Source: Altererythrobacter epoxidivorans (lineage in GTDB: Bacteria; Pseudomonadota; Alphaproteobacteria; Sphingomonadales; Sphingomonadaceae). Taken from it: a stretch of 64,000 nucleotides of DNA. The first letter of the stretch is position 1. The number at the start of each line of letters is the position of its first letter. Shown piece after piece: positions 40,430-48,799 of this stretch. Below the pieces are notes generated by a model that saw only the letters and a list, made by a program, of their open reading frames with translations, did no database searches and was not told the DNA's origin. The translations under genes were made by a program, and so were the position numbers. The DNA is taken from positions 2,325,501-2,389,500 of the forward strand of contig NZ_CP012669.1 in the NCBI RefSeq assembly GCF_001281485.1. The letters run 5' to 3'.

Positions 40430-41173
40430 ATGGCACGCAATGGCAAAAAGGCAGGAAAGGCAGTGAAGCTGCCCTTGTTGCTGGCCGGTGCGAGCATTGC
40501 TTTCGCTGTCCCGTCTGCAGGCCTTGCCTATCAGGCTTTCTCGCAAGCCGCTCCTGAAAAGGTCGAGCGCGAGTTCGGTATCTTCACCCCGGCATCGGTT
40601 GATCCGCAGCTTGCGCGTCGGGTTGCTGCACGTGCTGCCGCCGACACGATGCGTTTCACGCCTGCTGGTACCGGTACGAAGCGTGACCGCTCAGTCACCG
40701 TGGCCGTTCGCGTCGACGGGGTCGCTCGCGCGATCAACGTGCGTCAGTCGATCCAGGGTCAGGCCGGTTCGGGCGAAGGCATCTCCAGCCTCGCATCGAC
40801 CCGCTACAACCTTGGCGTAGCCCGTGGTTACCAGAGCTTCGCTCGCCCGGTCGCATTGCCGAACTCGGTCCAGAAGTTCGAAGTGCCCGATCTCGCGAAA
40901 TTCGAACCAGCTGGCGCGACCGCTTCTGGCAAGCCGGGCCGGCTCCAGCCGCGCATCTCGCTTGACGAGAAGGGGCGTGCAGGAAGTTCGGCTGGCACGA
41001 TCGAAGGTGCTGGATCGCAGGTCGTCGATCTTGGCGGTTCGTACCGTTTGCTGCGCAATCTCGACGTGACAGCAGGTGTTCGCCTGTCGCAGGAACGCGA
41101 CCGTATCGCTCCGCTGACGGATGCGGTGCAGGACAATCAGGCAGTATACGTCGGAACGCAGTTCCGCTTCTAA
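40430..41173 (+). CDS. Putative envelope protein with C-terminal beta-strand
   Basis: 247 residues if ATG 40430 (MARNGKKAGKAVKLPLLLAG) is used; ATG 40412 is also possible and the frame extends further without support. A signal-like helix is followed by a Ser/Ala/Arg-rich region with RDRSVTVAVRVDGVARAINVRQ and STRYNLGVARGYQSF. The end (LDVTAGVRLSQERD...AVYVGTQFRF) alternates and terminates in Phe, suggesting a small outer-membrane barrel or tail. No family name is certain. A strong terminator follows. Confidence 0.72.
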   Translation: MARNGKKAGKAVKLPLLLAGASIAFAVPSAGLAYQAFSQAAPEKVEREFGIFTPASVDPQLARRVAARAAADTMRFTPAGTGTKRDRSVTVAVRVDGVARAINVRQSIQGQAGSGEGISSLASTRYNLGVARGYQSFARPVALPNSVQKFEVPDLAKFEPAGATASGKPGRLQPRISLDEKGRAGSSAGTIEGAGSQVVDLGGSYRLLRNLDVTAGVRLSQERDRIAPLTDAVQDNQAVYVGTQFRF

Positions 41174-41219
41174 AAACGAAGATCGCATCGAATAGCGCCT
41201 AGTTAATTCGTATGCCCTG

Positions 41220-41240
41220 CCCCGCTTCTGCGGGGTTTTT
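41220..41240 (+). terminator. Strong intrinsic terminator
   Basis: CCCCGC (41220-41225), TTCT loop, GCGGGG (41230-41235), then five T. It ends the 40430 gene. Confidence 0.93.
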
Positions 41241-41273
41241 CATTCCCATGTCACAAACCGCTCGCTAGTCTTC

Positions 41274-41288
41274 CGCCAAATATTGGCG
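41274..41288. promoter_or_regulatory. Palindrome CGCCAA-ATA-TTGGCG before phaB
   Basis: A perfect 6-bp inverted repeat with a 3-nt centre, 15 nt before the phaB start and just ahead of its GGGAGA ribosome site. It may be an operator or a 5' UTR hairpin affecting translation. Confidence 0.45.
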
Positions 41289-41302
41289 ATGGGAGATGGT
41301 TG

Positions 41303-42025
41303 ATGGCGCATGTTGCAGTTGTGACGGGTGGTAGCCGCGGTATTGGTCGTGCGATTTGCGAACGGCTGAAAGCGGATGGCTTTACGGTGGTTGCGAATTA
41401 CGCCGGCAACGATGCTGCCGCAGAACAGCTCAAGGCCGACACCGGCATCCCCAGCTACAAGTTTGACGTCGGCGATCATGAGGCCGTTCTGGCCGGTTGC
41501 CGCCAGATCGAAGAAGAGGTCGGCCCGATCGACGTGGTCGTCAACAATGCCGGGATCACCCGTGATGGCACCTTGCACCGCATGACCTTCGACGACTGGA
41601 ACGAGGTGATGCGCATCAACCTTGGCGGCTGCTTCAACATGGCGAAGGCCTGTTTCCCGGGCATGCGCGAACGCGGCTGGGGCAGAATCGTCAATATCGG
41701 CTCTATCAACGGCCAGGCCGGCCAATATGGGCAAGTGAACTATGCCGCGGCAAAATCGGGCATTCACGGGTTCACGAAAGCACTGGCACAGGAAGGCGCA
41801 AAGTTCGGCGTAACCTGCAATGCCATCGCACCGGGCTATATCGACACCGATATGGTTGCAGCAGTGCCGGATGCCGTACTCGAAAAGATCGTGGCGAAAA
41901 TTCCAGTCGGACGTCTGGGCCATGCAGACGAAATCGCCCGCGGCGTGAGTTTCCTCTGCTCTGAAGACGCCGGATTCATCACCGGCTCGACGATGTCGAT
42001 CAACGGCGGCCAGCACATGTATTGA
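41303..42025 (+). CDS. phaB: Acetoacetyl-CoA reductase (SDR family)
   Basis: 240-residue short-chain dehydrogenase that reduces acetoacetyl-CoA to (R)-3-hydroxybutyryl-CoA with NADPH for PHB synthesis. The cofactor motif is TGGSRGIGRA and the catalytic set is N-S-Y-K, with GSINGQAGQYGQVNYAAAKSG holding the Ser, Tyr and Lys. ATG 41303 with GGGAGA (41291-41296) 6 nt upstream is chosen over TTG 41300. Together with phaZ at 12852 and the second thiolase it points to PHB metabolism. The related FabG is the main alternative; LHRMTFDDWNEVMRINLGGCFNM favours PhaB. Confidence 0.88.
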   Translation: MAHVAVVTGGSRGIGRAICERLKADGFTVVANYAGNDAAAEQLKADTGIPSYKFDVGDHEAVLAGCRQIEEEVGPIDVVVNNAGITRDGTLHRMTFDDWNEVMRINLGGCFNMAKACFPGMRERGWGRIVNIGSINGQAGQYGQVNYAAAKSGIHGFTKALAQEGAKFGVTCNAIAPGYIDTDMVAAVPDAVLEKIVAKIPVGRLGHADEIARGVSFLCSEDAGFITGSTMSINGGQHMY

Positions 42026-42058
42026 GGGCGTGGCGGCATCGCATTAAACCGTGCCGCC

Positions 42059-42316
42059 ATGACTTCCCCCTATCACCCCCCAGTCAAACGATCGGTAGAG
42101 ATCGCAGGTCACAAGACCTCGATCAGTCTCGAGCCTGTTTTCTGGGACCTCTTGCGCGTGGCTGCAGAAACAGAGGGTGTGCCGATCAATGCCCTTGTGG
42201 GACGGATCGACGAAGAGCGCATCGCGAGCCACACCCCGCCAAGCCTTGCAGGTGCAATCCGCATCTGGCTGGTCGCTCGAATGCTCGGTTCCACGGAAAA
42301 GGGCGACCCCGCATGA
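42059..42316 (+). CDS. Ribbon-helix-helix (RHH_4-type) protein
   Basis: 85 residues. VKRSVEIAGHKTSISLEPVFW is the beta-strand and first helix of the RHH_4 group, and VPINALVGRIDEER plus a C-terminal helix (SLAGAIRIWLVARM) complete it. RHH proteins are small DNA-binding dimers; many of this group have no known target. It follows phaB by 33 nt, so it may regulate or share its transcript. A terminator hairpin overlaps its stop codon. Confidence 0.8.
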   Translation: MTSPYHPPVKRSVEIAGHKTSISLEPVFWDLLRVAAETEGVPINALVGRIDEERIASHTPPSLAGAIRIWLVARMLGSTEKGDPA

Positions 42317-42329
42317 CGGGATCGCCCTT
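42299..42329 (+). terminator. Hairpin overlapping the RHH gene stop
   Basis: AAGGGCGA (42299-42306) pairs with TCGCCCTT (42322-42329) and an inner CCCG/CGGG stem surrounds a CATGA loop that contains the stop codon. T-run is weak (TTGTCG). Confidence 0.6.
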
Positions 42330-42366
42330 GTCGCTTCAGCCTGAAGAGCCCGGATAGGATCTAGGC

Positions 42367-42594
42367 TCAATATTTGGCGGTGGCATCACTGGCCGGGAAG
42401 GTCTCGTCGAGAGCTTCGTCGGTCTTGCTCATGGTATCGCCAAGCGTACCGGTCGATTCCGCACCGGCATTTCGGACGGTGCCGCTGGGCTCGTCAGCCG
42501 CGAATGCCACGCCGTTCTTGTCCAGTTTCGATTTTTCGTACGCGCGGTAGCCAACATAGCCGAGCGCGCCGAGTGCTGCGAGTTTGATAAGCAT
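42367..42594 (-). CDS. Small membrane-associated protein with DETFPASD motif
   Basis: 75 residues from ATG 42594, with AAGGAG 9 nt upstream. A Gly/Ala-rich N-terminal helix (MLIKLAALGALGYVGYRAY) is followed by a polar tail ending KTDEALDETFPASDATAKY. The DETFPASD element recurs in many small proteobacterial proteins of unknown function (from memory, not checked). Function unknown. It is on the opposite strand from the RHH gene and lies downstream of murA. Confidence 0.7.
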   Translation of the reverse strand: MLIKLAALGALGYVGYRAYEKSKLDKNGVAFAADEPSGTVRNAGAESTGTLGDTMSKTDEALDETFPASDATAKY

Positions 42595-42659
42595 TGGAAA
42601 AAACTCCTTTCTCACCCGGTTCAACGTTCACCGGGCAAGAAAGGTCCAAGGGGCGACTG

Positions 42660-43943
42660 TCAGTCGTCGCCGACCCGTTCGATATCCGCGCCGACCAGCT
42701 GGAGCTTTTCTTCGAGGCGCTCGTAACCGCGGTCGAGATGATAGAGGCGGCGAACGGTGGTTTCGCCCTCTGCCGCCAGTCCTGCAATGACCAGGCTCAT
42801 CGATGCACGAAGGTCGGTTGCCATGACTTCGGCGCCGGTGAGCACGTCGGTCCCCTTCACGATGGCCGTGCGCCCCTCTGTCTCGATATTCGCGCCCATC
42901 CGGTTGAGTTCGGGCACGTGCATGTAGCGGTTCTCGAAGATCGTCTCTTTCAGGACGCTGGTGCCTTCTGCCTTGCACAGCAGGGCCATCAATTGCGCCT
43001 GCATATCGGTGGCAAGGCCGGGATAGGGCGCAGTTGTCAGATTGGTCGCCTTGAGCGGACCGGGCGCACGAACGTTGATGCCGTTCTTGTCCTCGTCGAT
43101 CTCGATCCCGATGTTGCGCAAGGCATGGATGGTCGATGCCATGTCATGGGCAGAGGCACCTTCCAGCCGCACGTCGCCGCCGGTGATCGCTGCCGCACAG
43201 GCATAGGAACCCGCTTCGATACGATCCGACATGACGCGGTAGGTTGCGCCATGCAGCCGGTCGACCCCGTGAATGACAAGATCGGAAGTGCCGATGCCTT
43301 CGATCTCCGCACCCATCGCCACGAGCAGATTGCACAGGTCGACGATTTCCGGTTCTCGCGCAGCGTTGAACAGCTTGCTGGTGCCCTTGGCTAGAACGGC
43401 GGCCATCAGCGCGTTTTCCGTTGCGCCGACCGATACGACCGGAAAGTCGAATTCACCGCCCGGCAAGCGCCCACCGGGCGCAACTGCCTTCACGTAGCCT
43501 TGCGCGAGTTCGATTTCGGCACCGAACGCTTCGAGAGCTTTCAGGTGGAGGTCGATCGGCCTGTTGCCGATGGCGCAGCCACCTGGCATCGACACTGTCG
43601 CTTCGCCGGCCCGCGCCAGCATTGGCCCGAGCACGAGGATGGACGCGCGCATCTTGCGCACGAGGTCATAGGGCGCGACCGTCGAGGTGAGACGGGTCGC
43701 CTCGTAGGTTACGACACGCCCGAAATCTTCCGGCCTTCCCCCTTGGATGGCGACCGAAACGCCGAACTGCGTCATCAGGTGCTGGAACCCGTCGATATCG
43801 GCGAGGCGTGGAAGGTTGCGCAGGGTGACCGGTTCGTCGGTCAGCAAGGCGCAGGGGATCAGCGTGAGCGCGGCATTCTTCGCACCGGAAATCGGGATTG
43901 TTCCAACGAGCCGGTTGCCACCGCGAATTACGAGTTTGTCCAT
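42660..43943 (-). CDS. murA: UDP-N-acetylglucosamine 1-carboxyvinyltransferase
   Basis: 427-residue enolpyruvyl transferase, first committed step of peptidoglycan synthesis and target of fosfomycin. The catalytic Cys is Cys123 in [16 protein letters not shown] (Cys115 in E. coli), so it should be fosfomycin-sensitive. The substrate loops [13 protein letters not shown] and [19 protein letters not shown] ([17 protein letters not shown]) are present. It is divergent from galU with a 103-nt gap. Confidence 0.97.
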   Translation of the reverse strand: MDKLVIRGGNRLVGTIPISGAKNAALTLIPCALLTDEPVTLRNLPRLADIDGFQHLMTQFGVSVAIQGGRPEDFGRVVTYEATRLTSTVAPYDLVRKMRASILVLGPMLARAGEATVSMPGGCAIGNRPIDLHLKALEAFGAEIELAQGYVKAVAPGGRLPGGEFDFPVVSVGATENALMAAVLAKGTSKLFNAAREPEIVDLCNLLVAMGAEIEGIGTSDLVIHGVDRLHGATYRVMSDRIEAGSYACAAAITGGDVRLEGASAHDMASTIHALRNIGIEIDEDKNGINVRAPGPLKATNLTTAPYPGLATDMQAQLMALLCKAEGTSVLKETIFENRYMHVPELNRMGANIETEGRTAIVKGTDVLTGAEVMATDLRASMSLVIAGLAAEGETTVRRLYHLDRGYERLEEKLQLVGADIERVGDD

Positions 43944-44046
43944 GCATTGCCCTTAGCCCATTTGCAGTGTCAGGCAACTGTCGCGCATGGGTCGCGAGCG
44001 GTTACTCTGTTGACGCTCGCACCCGTCGCACATTAACCGAGACCGC

Positions 44047-44928
44047 ATGACATCTCGCAAACCGATCAAGAAAGCCGTGTTCCCCGTTGCGGGTCTGGGC
44101 ACGCGCTTCCTCCCCGCGACAAAGGCGATCCCCAAGGAATTGCTGCCGATCGTGGATCGACCGCTGATCCAGTACGCCGTGGATGAGGCTCGCGAGGCCG
44201 GGATCGAGCAGATGATCTTCGTCACCGGGCGCGGCAAGACCGCGATCGTCGAGCATTTCGATGTCGCCTACGAGCTCGAAACAACGATGAGCGAGCGCGG
44301 GAAGAGCCTCGACATCCTCGAGCCCACGCGTTTCACGCCCGGAGAGATCATTACGGTACGCCAGCAGGTTCCGATGGGACTGGGTCATGCAATTTGGTGC
44401 GCCCGGGCCATCGTCGGCGACGAACCCTTCGCCATCTTCCTGCCCGACGAACTGATGATCGGGAAGAAAGGCGGCACCGGCTGCATGAAGCAGATGGTCG
44501 AAGCCTATAACGAAGTCGGTGGCAACCTGATCAGCGTGCTCGAAGTGCCGCGGGAAGACGTATCGAGTTATGGCGTCATCGATCCTGGCGCGGCGAATGG
44601 CAATCTGACCGAAGTCCGCGGGCTGGTCGAAAAACCACCGGTTGCCGAAGCGCCTTCGAACAAGATCATTTCGGGCCGGTATATCCTACAACCCGAAGTG
44701 ATGCGTACGCTCGAGAACCAGGAAAAGGGCGCCGGCGGCGAGATCCAGCTCACCGATGCAATGGCCAGGATGATCGGCAACCAGCCGTTCCACGCCGTCA
44801 CATTCGACGGGCGTCGTTACGATTGCGGCAGCAAGCTGGGCTTCGTCGAAGCCACGCTGGCGCTGGCGATGGAGCGCGACGACATGGGCGAAGAAGTGAA
44901 GGCCATGGCGCGCCGCCTGCTCGGCTAG
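44047..44928 (+). CDS. galU: UTP-glucose-1-phosphate uridylyltransferase
   Basis: 293 residues of the GalU nucleotidyltransferase. The nucleotide-binding loop is PVAGLGTRFLPATKAIPKELLP and further family motifs are FLPDELMIG and EKGAGGEIQLTDAM. It makes UDP-glucose for glycolipid and polysaccharide synthesis. It converges on the P450 gene and is divergent from murA. Confidence 0.96.
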   Translation: MTSRKPIKKAVFPVAGLGTRFLPATKAIPKELLPIVDRPLIQYAVDEAREAGIEQMIFVTGRGKTAIVEHFDVAYELETTMSERGKSLDILEPTRFTPGEIITVRQQVPMGLGHAIWCARAIVGDEPFAIFLPDELMIGKKGGTGCMKQMVEAYNEVGGNLISVLEVPREDVSSYGVIDPGAANGNLTEVRGLVEKPPVAEAPSNKIISGRYILQPEVMRTLENQEKGAGGEIQLTDAMARMIGNQPFHAVTFDGRRYDCGSKLGFVEATLALAMERDDMGEEVKAMARRLLG

Positions 44929-44962
44929 CCGCCCGTCGCTTCTACCCCCAGCTTGGCCGCAG

Positions 44963-46255
44963 TCACGCCGCCTTGAAGCGGACCGGCAACGTCTTCAGTC
45001 CGCCAACGAAAGTCGAGGTCGCGCGCTTCGGCTCTCCTGCCAGTTCAATGGTCTCGATCCGGTCGAGCAGCGTCTCGAACAGGATTTTCATTTCCATGCG
45101 CGCCAGATGGAGGCCCAGGCATTGGTGTGCGCCTGCGCCGAAAGCGAGGTGCCGGTTCGGCGAACGCGCGGCATCGAACCGGCGCGGATCGTCGAACTGC
45201 GAAGGATCGTGGTTTGCCGAGACATAGTTGAGCATCAGCCAGTCGCCCTTCTTCACCTGCTGTCCGCCCACTTCGACGTCTTCCGCGGCGGTACGCATGA
45301 AATGCTGGACGGGAGTGGTCCAGCGTATCGCCTCTTCGACGATACCGGGAAGAAGCGAGCGATCGGCACGGACCCGCGCCCATTGCTCGGGATCCTGCGC
45401 CAGCGCCATCATCGCACCGGCGGTCGATGCAGAGGTGGTATCGTGGCCGGCGGTAGCGACGATGATGTAATATCCGGCCATGTCCCTTTCGGGCAGCGGC
45501 TCGCCATCGACCGTCGCATTCGCGATCACGCTGGCAACATCGTCGGTCGGATTCGCGCGGCGCTGCGCCGCCAGTTCCGCAAAATACCCTTCGAAGGTTT
45601 TCACAGCACCTGCAACAAGCTGGACGACCTGTTCGGGCGACATGTTTTCCATGCCGGTGCCGGACAGGTCGGCATCCTGACCGCCGAACAGCTGCTGCGT
45701 CAGCATCTGCATGCGTGGCTCGTCCTCTTCGGGAACGCCGAGGATCTGCATTACGACATGGAGCGGATATGGTCCCGAAACGAGTTTGACGAAGTCTGCT
45801 TCCGACCCTGCTGCAACGAGCCGGTCGACCGTCGCTTCGGCGATGTTGCGGATTTCCGCTTCCATCTTCGCAAGATTGCGCGGCATGAACCAGTCTTGCG
45901 TCAGGCGCCGGTACTTGGGATGGATCGGGGCATCGAACACCACCAGTGAATCGACCAGCATGTCGGAACCGGTGGCCTGCCGCGAAAACTCTATCGCCTG
46001 GCGAAAGCTGAAAACGACAGGGCGCGGGTTGTTGAGGAAGGTCTTGTTGTCCTTCGACAGGCGCATGACATCGTCATAGCGCGTCACCAGCCAAAACGGA
46101 TCGAACAGTTCGCCATCCTCGGGTTTCACCAGCGCAACCGGCGATTCCTGGCGCAATCTGTCGAATGTATCGAGGAGGCCGTTCCATTCGGCATAAGCGT
46201 GCGGATCGATGACTTCGCGGGCGACGTCGGGCGGAAGAATGGCCTCGCCGCTCAT
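44963..46255 (-). CDS. Cytochrome P450
   Basis: 430-residue soluble bacterial P450. The heme loop FGAGAHQCLGLHLARME carries the axial Cys, the I-helix oxygen motif is AGHDTTS, and EEAIRWTTPVQHFMRTA holds the ExxR equivalent. The N-terminus lacks a membrane anchor. It overlaps the acyl-CoA synthetase stop by 4 nt (ATGA) and should be translated from the same message. Substrate is unknown; neighbouring CoA ligation suggests a lipophilic acid, terpenoid or steroid. No ferredoxin or reductase gene is adjacent. Confidence 0.95.
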   Translation of the reverse strand: MSGEAILPPDVAREVIDPHAYAEWNGLLDTFDRLRQESPVALVKPEDGELFDPFWLVTRYDDVMRLSKDNKTFLNNPRPVVFSFRQAIEFSRQATGSDMLVDSLVVFDAPIHPKYRRLTQDWFMPRNLAKMEAEIRNIAEATVDRLVAAGSEADFVKLVSGPYPLHVVMQILGVPEEDEPRMQMLTQQLFGGQDADLSGTGMENMSPEQVVQLVAGAVKTFEGYFAELAAQRRANPTDDVASVIANATVDGEPLPERDMAGYYIIVATAGHDTTSASTAGAMMALAQDPEQWARVRADRSLLPGIVEEAIRWTTPVQHFMRTAAEDVEVGGQQVKKGDWLMLNYVSANHDPSQFDDPRRFDAARSPNRHLAFGAGAHQCLGLHLARMEMKILFETLLDRIETIELAGEPKRATSTFVGGLKTLPVRFKAA

Positions 46256-47793
46256 TGGGCAGCCTCCTTCGCCTTGGCTTCGTACTCGTCGCGAAGCTCG
46301 CGCTTGTAGAGCTTGCCATTGGCCTCGCGCGGAAGGTCGGGTCTGAAATCAAATAGCTTGGGCATCTTGATCCGCGCCAGCTGCGGCGCGAGATAGTCTC
46401 GCAATTCCTGTTCCAGCGCTTCGCCTGCGTCGGCCATATCCATCGGCTGGACCACCGCGACGACTTTTTCTCCAAGATCGGAATCGGGCGCCCCGATAAC
46501 AGCGGCATCCATGACCTTGTCGTGGCTCACCAGCAGGTTTTCGATTTCCTGCGGGTAAATATTGACCCCGCCCGAAATGATCATGTGGCTCTTGCGGTCC
46601 GTCAGATAGAGGAAGCCGTCCTCGTCGAGGTGGCCGATATCGCCCAGCGTCATCCAGCCGCGGACGTTCATCGCCTCTTCGGTCTTGGCGTCGTCGTTAT
46701 GATAGCTCGGCAGGATGTCGTTCTCGAAATAGATCAACCCGTCCTCGCCCGGCCCCAGTTCCGAGCCGTCGGGCCGGCAGACGTGCACCTTACCGTGGAT
46801 CGCGCGGCCGACGCTGCCCGGGTGTGTCAGCCAGTCGGGCGCATGGATCATCGTCATGCCGATACTCTCAGAGCCGGCATAGTATTCGTTCACGATCGGC
46901 CCCCACCATTCGATCATCGCCTGCTTGATCGGGACAGGGCAGGGAGCAGCGGCGTGAAGGGCGCGCTTATGGCTCGACAAGTCGTATTTATCGCGCAATT
47001 CCGGCGGGAGCTTGAGGAAGCGGACAAAGTGCGTCGGCACCCACTGGCTGTCGGTCACCTTGTATTTCTCGATCGCCGCGAGGGCCGTTTCGGGATCGAA
47101 CTTTTCCATCATCACGACTGTCCCGCCGAGCCTGTGGACGGTCGAACTCCAGCCGATCGGCGCTGCGTGATAGAGCGGAGCAGGCGAAAGATAGACCATG
47201 CTACCGTCGCTGGGCATGCCCGCACCCATGGTCGCCACCGCCATCAGCGGATTGCCGGCCTGCGGATCAGGGTCCTCAGGCGGCTTGGGCATGATCCCCT
47301 TGGGCCTGCCGGTCGTTCCAGAGGAATAGAGCATTACGCCGCCCACCAGCTGGTCCGAGATCGGCTCGGCAGGCTGGGCGTCCAGCGCAGCGGCGAAATC
47401 CTCCTCGCTCTCTCCGCCCATCAGCAGGACGGGCAGGTCGGGACATTCCTTGCGGATACCGGGGAGGACATCGTCGAAATAGCGCGATGTGATCAGCAGC
47501 TTGGCGCCGCTGTCCTTGAGGATGTACGAAATCTCAGGTGCAGTGAGCCGCGTCGAAACTGGTACCAACAGGGTGCCAGCGCGCTGCGAGCCCCAGATCA
47601 GGGTATAATATTCGATCCTGTTCTCGAGCAGGACAGCAAATGCATCGCCATGTCCCAGACCGCGCGAGCGAAGCAGCTGGGCAAAACGGTTCGCCGCTGT
47701 GTCCATTTCGCCGAAAGTAATGGTCTCCCCGCTGCCCGCCATGATGACGGCAGGGTGATCCGGGCGGGTCTTCGCGTGCTGGATTGGGTGCAT
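46252..47793 (-). CDS. Acyl-CoA synthetase (AMP-forming)
   Basis: 513 residues of the ANL superfamily. YSSGTTGRPKGIMPKPP is the P-loop A3 motif, GYAGS-like recognition occurs as NEYYAGSESIG, and the hinge TLGDIGHLDEDGFLYLTDRKSHMIISGG plus NIYPQEIENLL complete the C-terminal part. It would activate a carboxylic acid to its CoA thioester through an acyl-adenylate. It is the first gene of a two-gene operon with the P450. Confidence 0.93.
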   Translation of the reverse strand: MHPIQHAKTRPDHPAVIMAGSGETITFGEMDTAANRFAQLLRSRGLGHGDAFAVLLENRIEYYTLIWGSQRAGTLLVPVSTRLTAPEISYILKDSGAKLLITSRYFDDVLPGIRKECPDLPVLLMGGESEEDFAAALDAQPAEPISDQLVGGVMLYSSGTTGRPKGIMPKPPEDPDPQAGNPLMAVATMGAGMPSDGSMVYLSPAPLYHAAPIGWSSTVHRLGGTVVMMEKFDPETALAAIEKYKVTDSQWVPTHFVRFLKLPPELRDKYDLSSHKRALHAAAPCPVPIKQAMIEWWGPIVNEYYAGSESIGMTMIHAPDWLTHPGSVGRAIHGKVHVCRPDGSELGPGEDGLIYFENDILPSYHNDDAKTEEAMNVRGWMTLGDIGHLDEDGFLYLTDRKSHMIISGGVNIYPQEIENLLVSHDKVMDAAVIGAPDSDLGEKVVAVVQPMDMADAGEALEQELRDYLAPQLARIKMPKLFDFRPDLPREANGKLYKRELRDEYEAKAKEAAQ

Positions 47794-47872
47794 TTCGGTT
47801 TTCTCTCCCTCGGTGTTCTTCGCGACAACCGGTTTTGTAGAGAAACCTACCTATGATTGAGACGAGAACAAG

Positions 47873-47900
47873 AAAAAAGGCGGCGGGAAACCCCGCCGCC
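47873..47900 (-). terminator. Strong terminator of the M23 gene
   Basis: GGCGGCGGG (47879-47887) pairs with CCCGCCGCC (47892-47900) around AAAC. On the minus strand a T-run (complement of 47873-47878) follows. It is 65 nt past the M23 stop. Confidence 0.93.
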
Positions 47901-47906
47901 TATACT

Positions 47907-47946
47907 CGGACATCCTCTCCTCTGTCCGAACCCGCTTCCAGGCGGG
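47907..47946 (-). ncRNA. Two hairpins in the M23 3' UTR, possible small RNA
   Basis: On the minus strand, CCCGC-CTGGAA-GCGGG (47946-47931) and CGGACA-GAGGAGAGGA-TGTCCG (47928-47907) precede the terminator. The second loop is GA-rich and repeats a Shine-Dalgarno-like GGAG. Three hairpins and a terminator within about 90 nt resemble a 3'-UTR-derived small RNA, but expression is unknown. Confidence 0.35.
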
Positions 47947-47964
47947 AAACCTTGCCCCGGGAGG

Positions 47965-48723
47965 TTATTCCCCGCCCTGGCCGCCTTCACCCATTGCAAG
48001 AGCGAAAGCCTGCTGTGCTTCCGATTCGACCATGTAGGGAATCGGGTTCACGGCCTGGCCGTCGATGCGAACTTCGTAGTGGAGGTGCGGACCGGTCGAA
48101 CGGCCGGTCGAACCGACGTAACCGATGATGTCGCCCTTCTTCACGCGCTCGCCAGCGGCAACCGCCAGGCGCGACATGTGGGCGTAACGCGTTTCGAGAT
48201 CGGCGCCATGTTCGATCTGGACATACAGGCCATAGCTGGAGAACCATTCGGCCCGGCCGATCATGCCGTCTGCGGTGGCAAAGACCGGAGTGCCGGTCGG
48301 CGCAGCGAGATCGACACCCTTGTGGCTGCGACGGCCACCGAGAACCGGGTGGTCACGCATCCCGTAGTTGCTGGTCATCCGCGAACCGTCGAGCGGCATG
48401 CGCGAAGGAATGGAAATGGACGACGTCGCGGTGGCGCCGGTAGGGCCTGCTTCGTCCAGTGCTTCCCAGCTTGCGAAAAGCTGCTGGAAACGAACGTCGC
48501 CAGCGGCGTTCGACGAAGCCTGCGCCTCGCGTACCGGCTCGGTAACGTCGGCAGCTGCGGCTGCGGAATTGGCAAGTGCGGGGGTGGCTGCGATGCTGGC
48601 CAGTGCTGCCACGACAATGGCAGACGACTTAGCGACCTGGCGCATGAGTTGCGATCCGAACAATGACCCGTCCTTTTGCGACACTCGTGGCGCCGCTTTA
48701 TCTCTAGTTTTATACCGTTCCAT
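47965..48723 (-). CDS. M23 family peptidase (LytM-type)
   Basis: 252 residues from ATG 48723. ATG 48645 (MRQVAKSSAIVVAALASIAATPALA) would give a clean signal peptide and is an alternative start. The M23 domain (about residues 110-230) has HPVLGGRRSHKGVDLAAP with His and Asp zinc ligands, and GPHLHYEVRIDG with HLH. It probably cleaves or regulates peptidoglycan in the periplasm. A 76-nt gap separates it from the DUF455 gene on the same strand. Terminator at 47873-47900. Confidence 0.9.
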   Translation of the reverse strand: MERYKTRDKAAPRVSQKDGSLFGSQLMRQVAKSSAIVVAALASIAATPALANSAAAAADVTEPVREAQASSNAAGDVRFQQLFASWEALDEAGPTGATATSSISIPSRMPLDGSRMTSNYGMRDHPVLGGRRSHKGVDLAAPTGTPVFATADGMIGRAEWFSSYGLYVQIEHGADLETRYAHMSRLAVAAGERVKKGDIIGYVGSTGRSTGPHLHYEVRIDGQAVNPIPYMVESEAQQAFALAMGEGGQGGE

Positions 48724-48799
48724 CGCTGGTCCGGCCGATCCCAAAAAGTCAGGGAACTGATCCCCGCTTCGTGTGTTTGTGAGTTATCCGGCCAAATCT

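Noticed and set aside
44010..44036. TTGACG...CATTAA as a galU promoter
   Set aside because: Spacing is 15 nt and the start codon is only about 10 nt further, too close for a normal leadered transcript.
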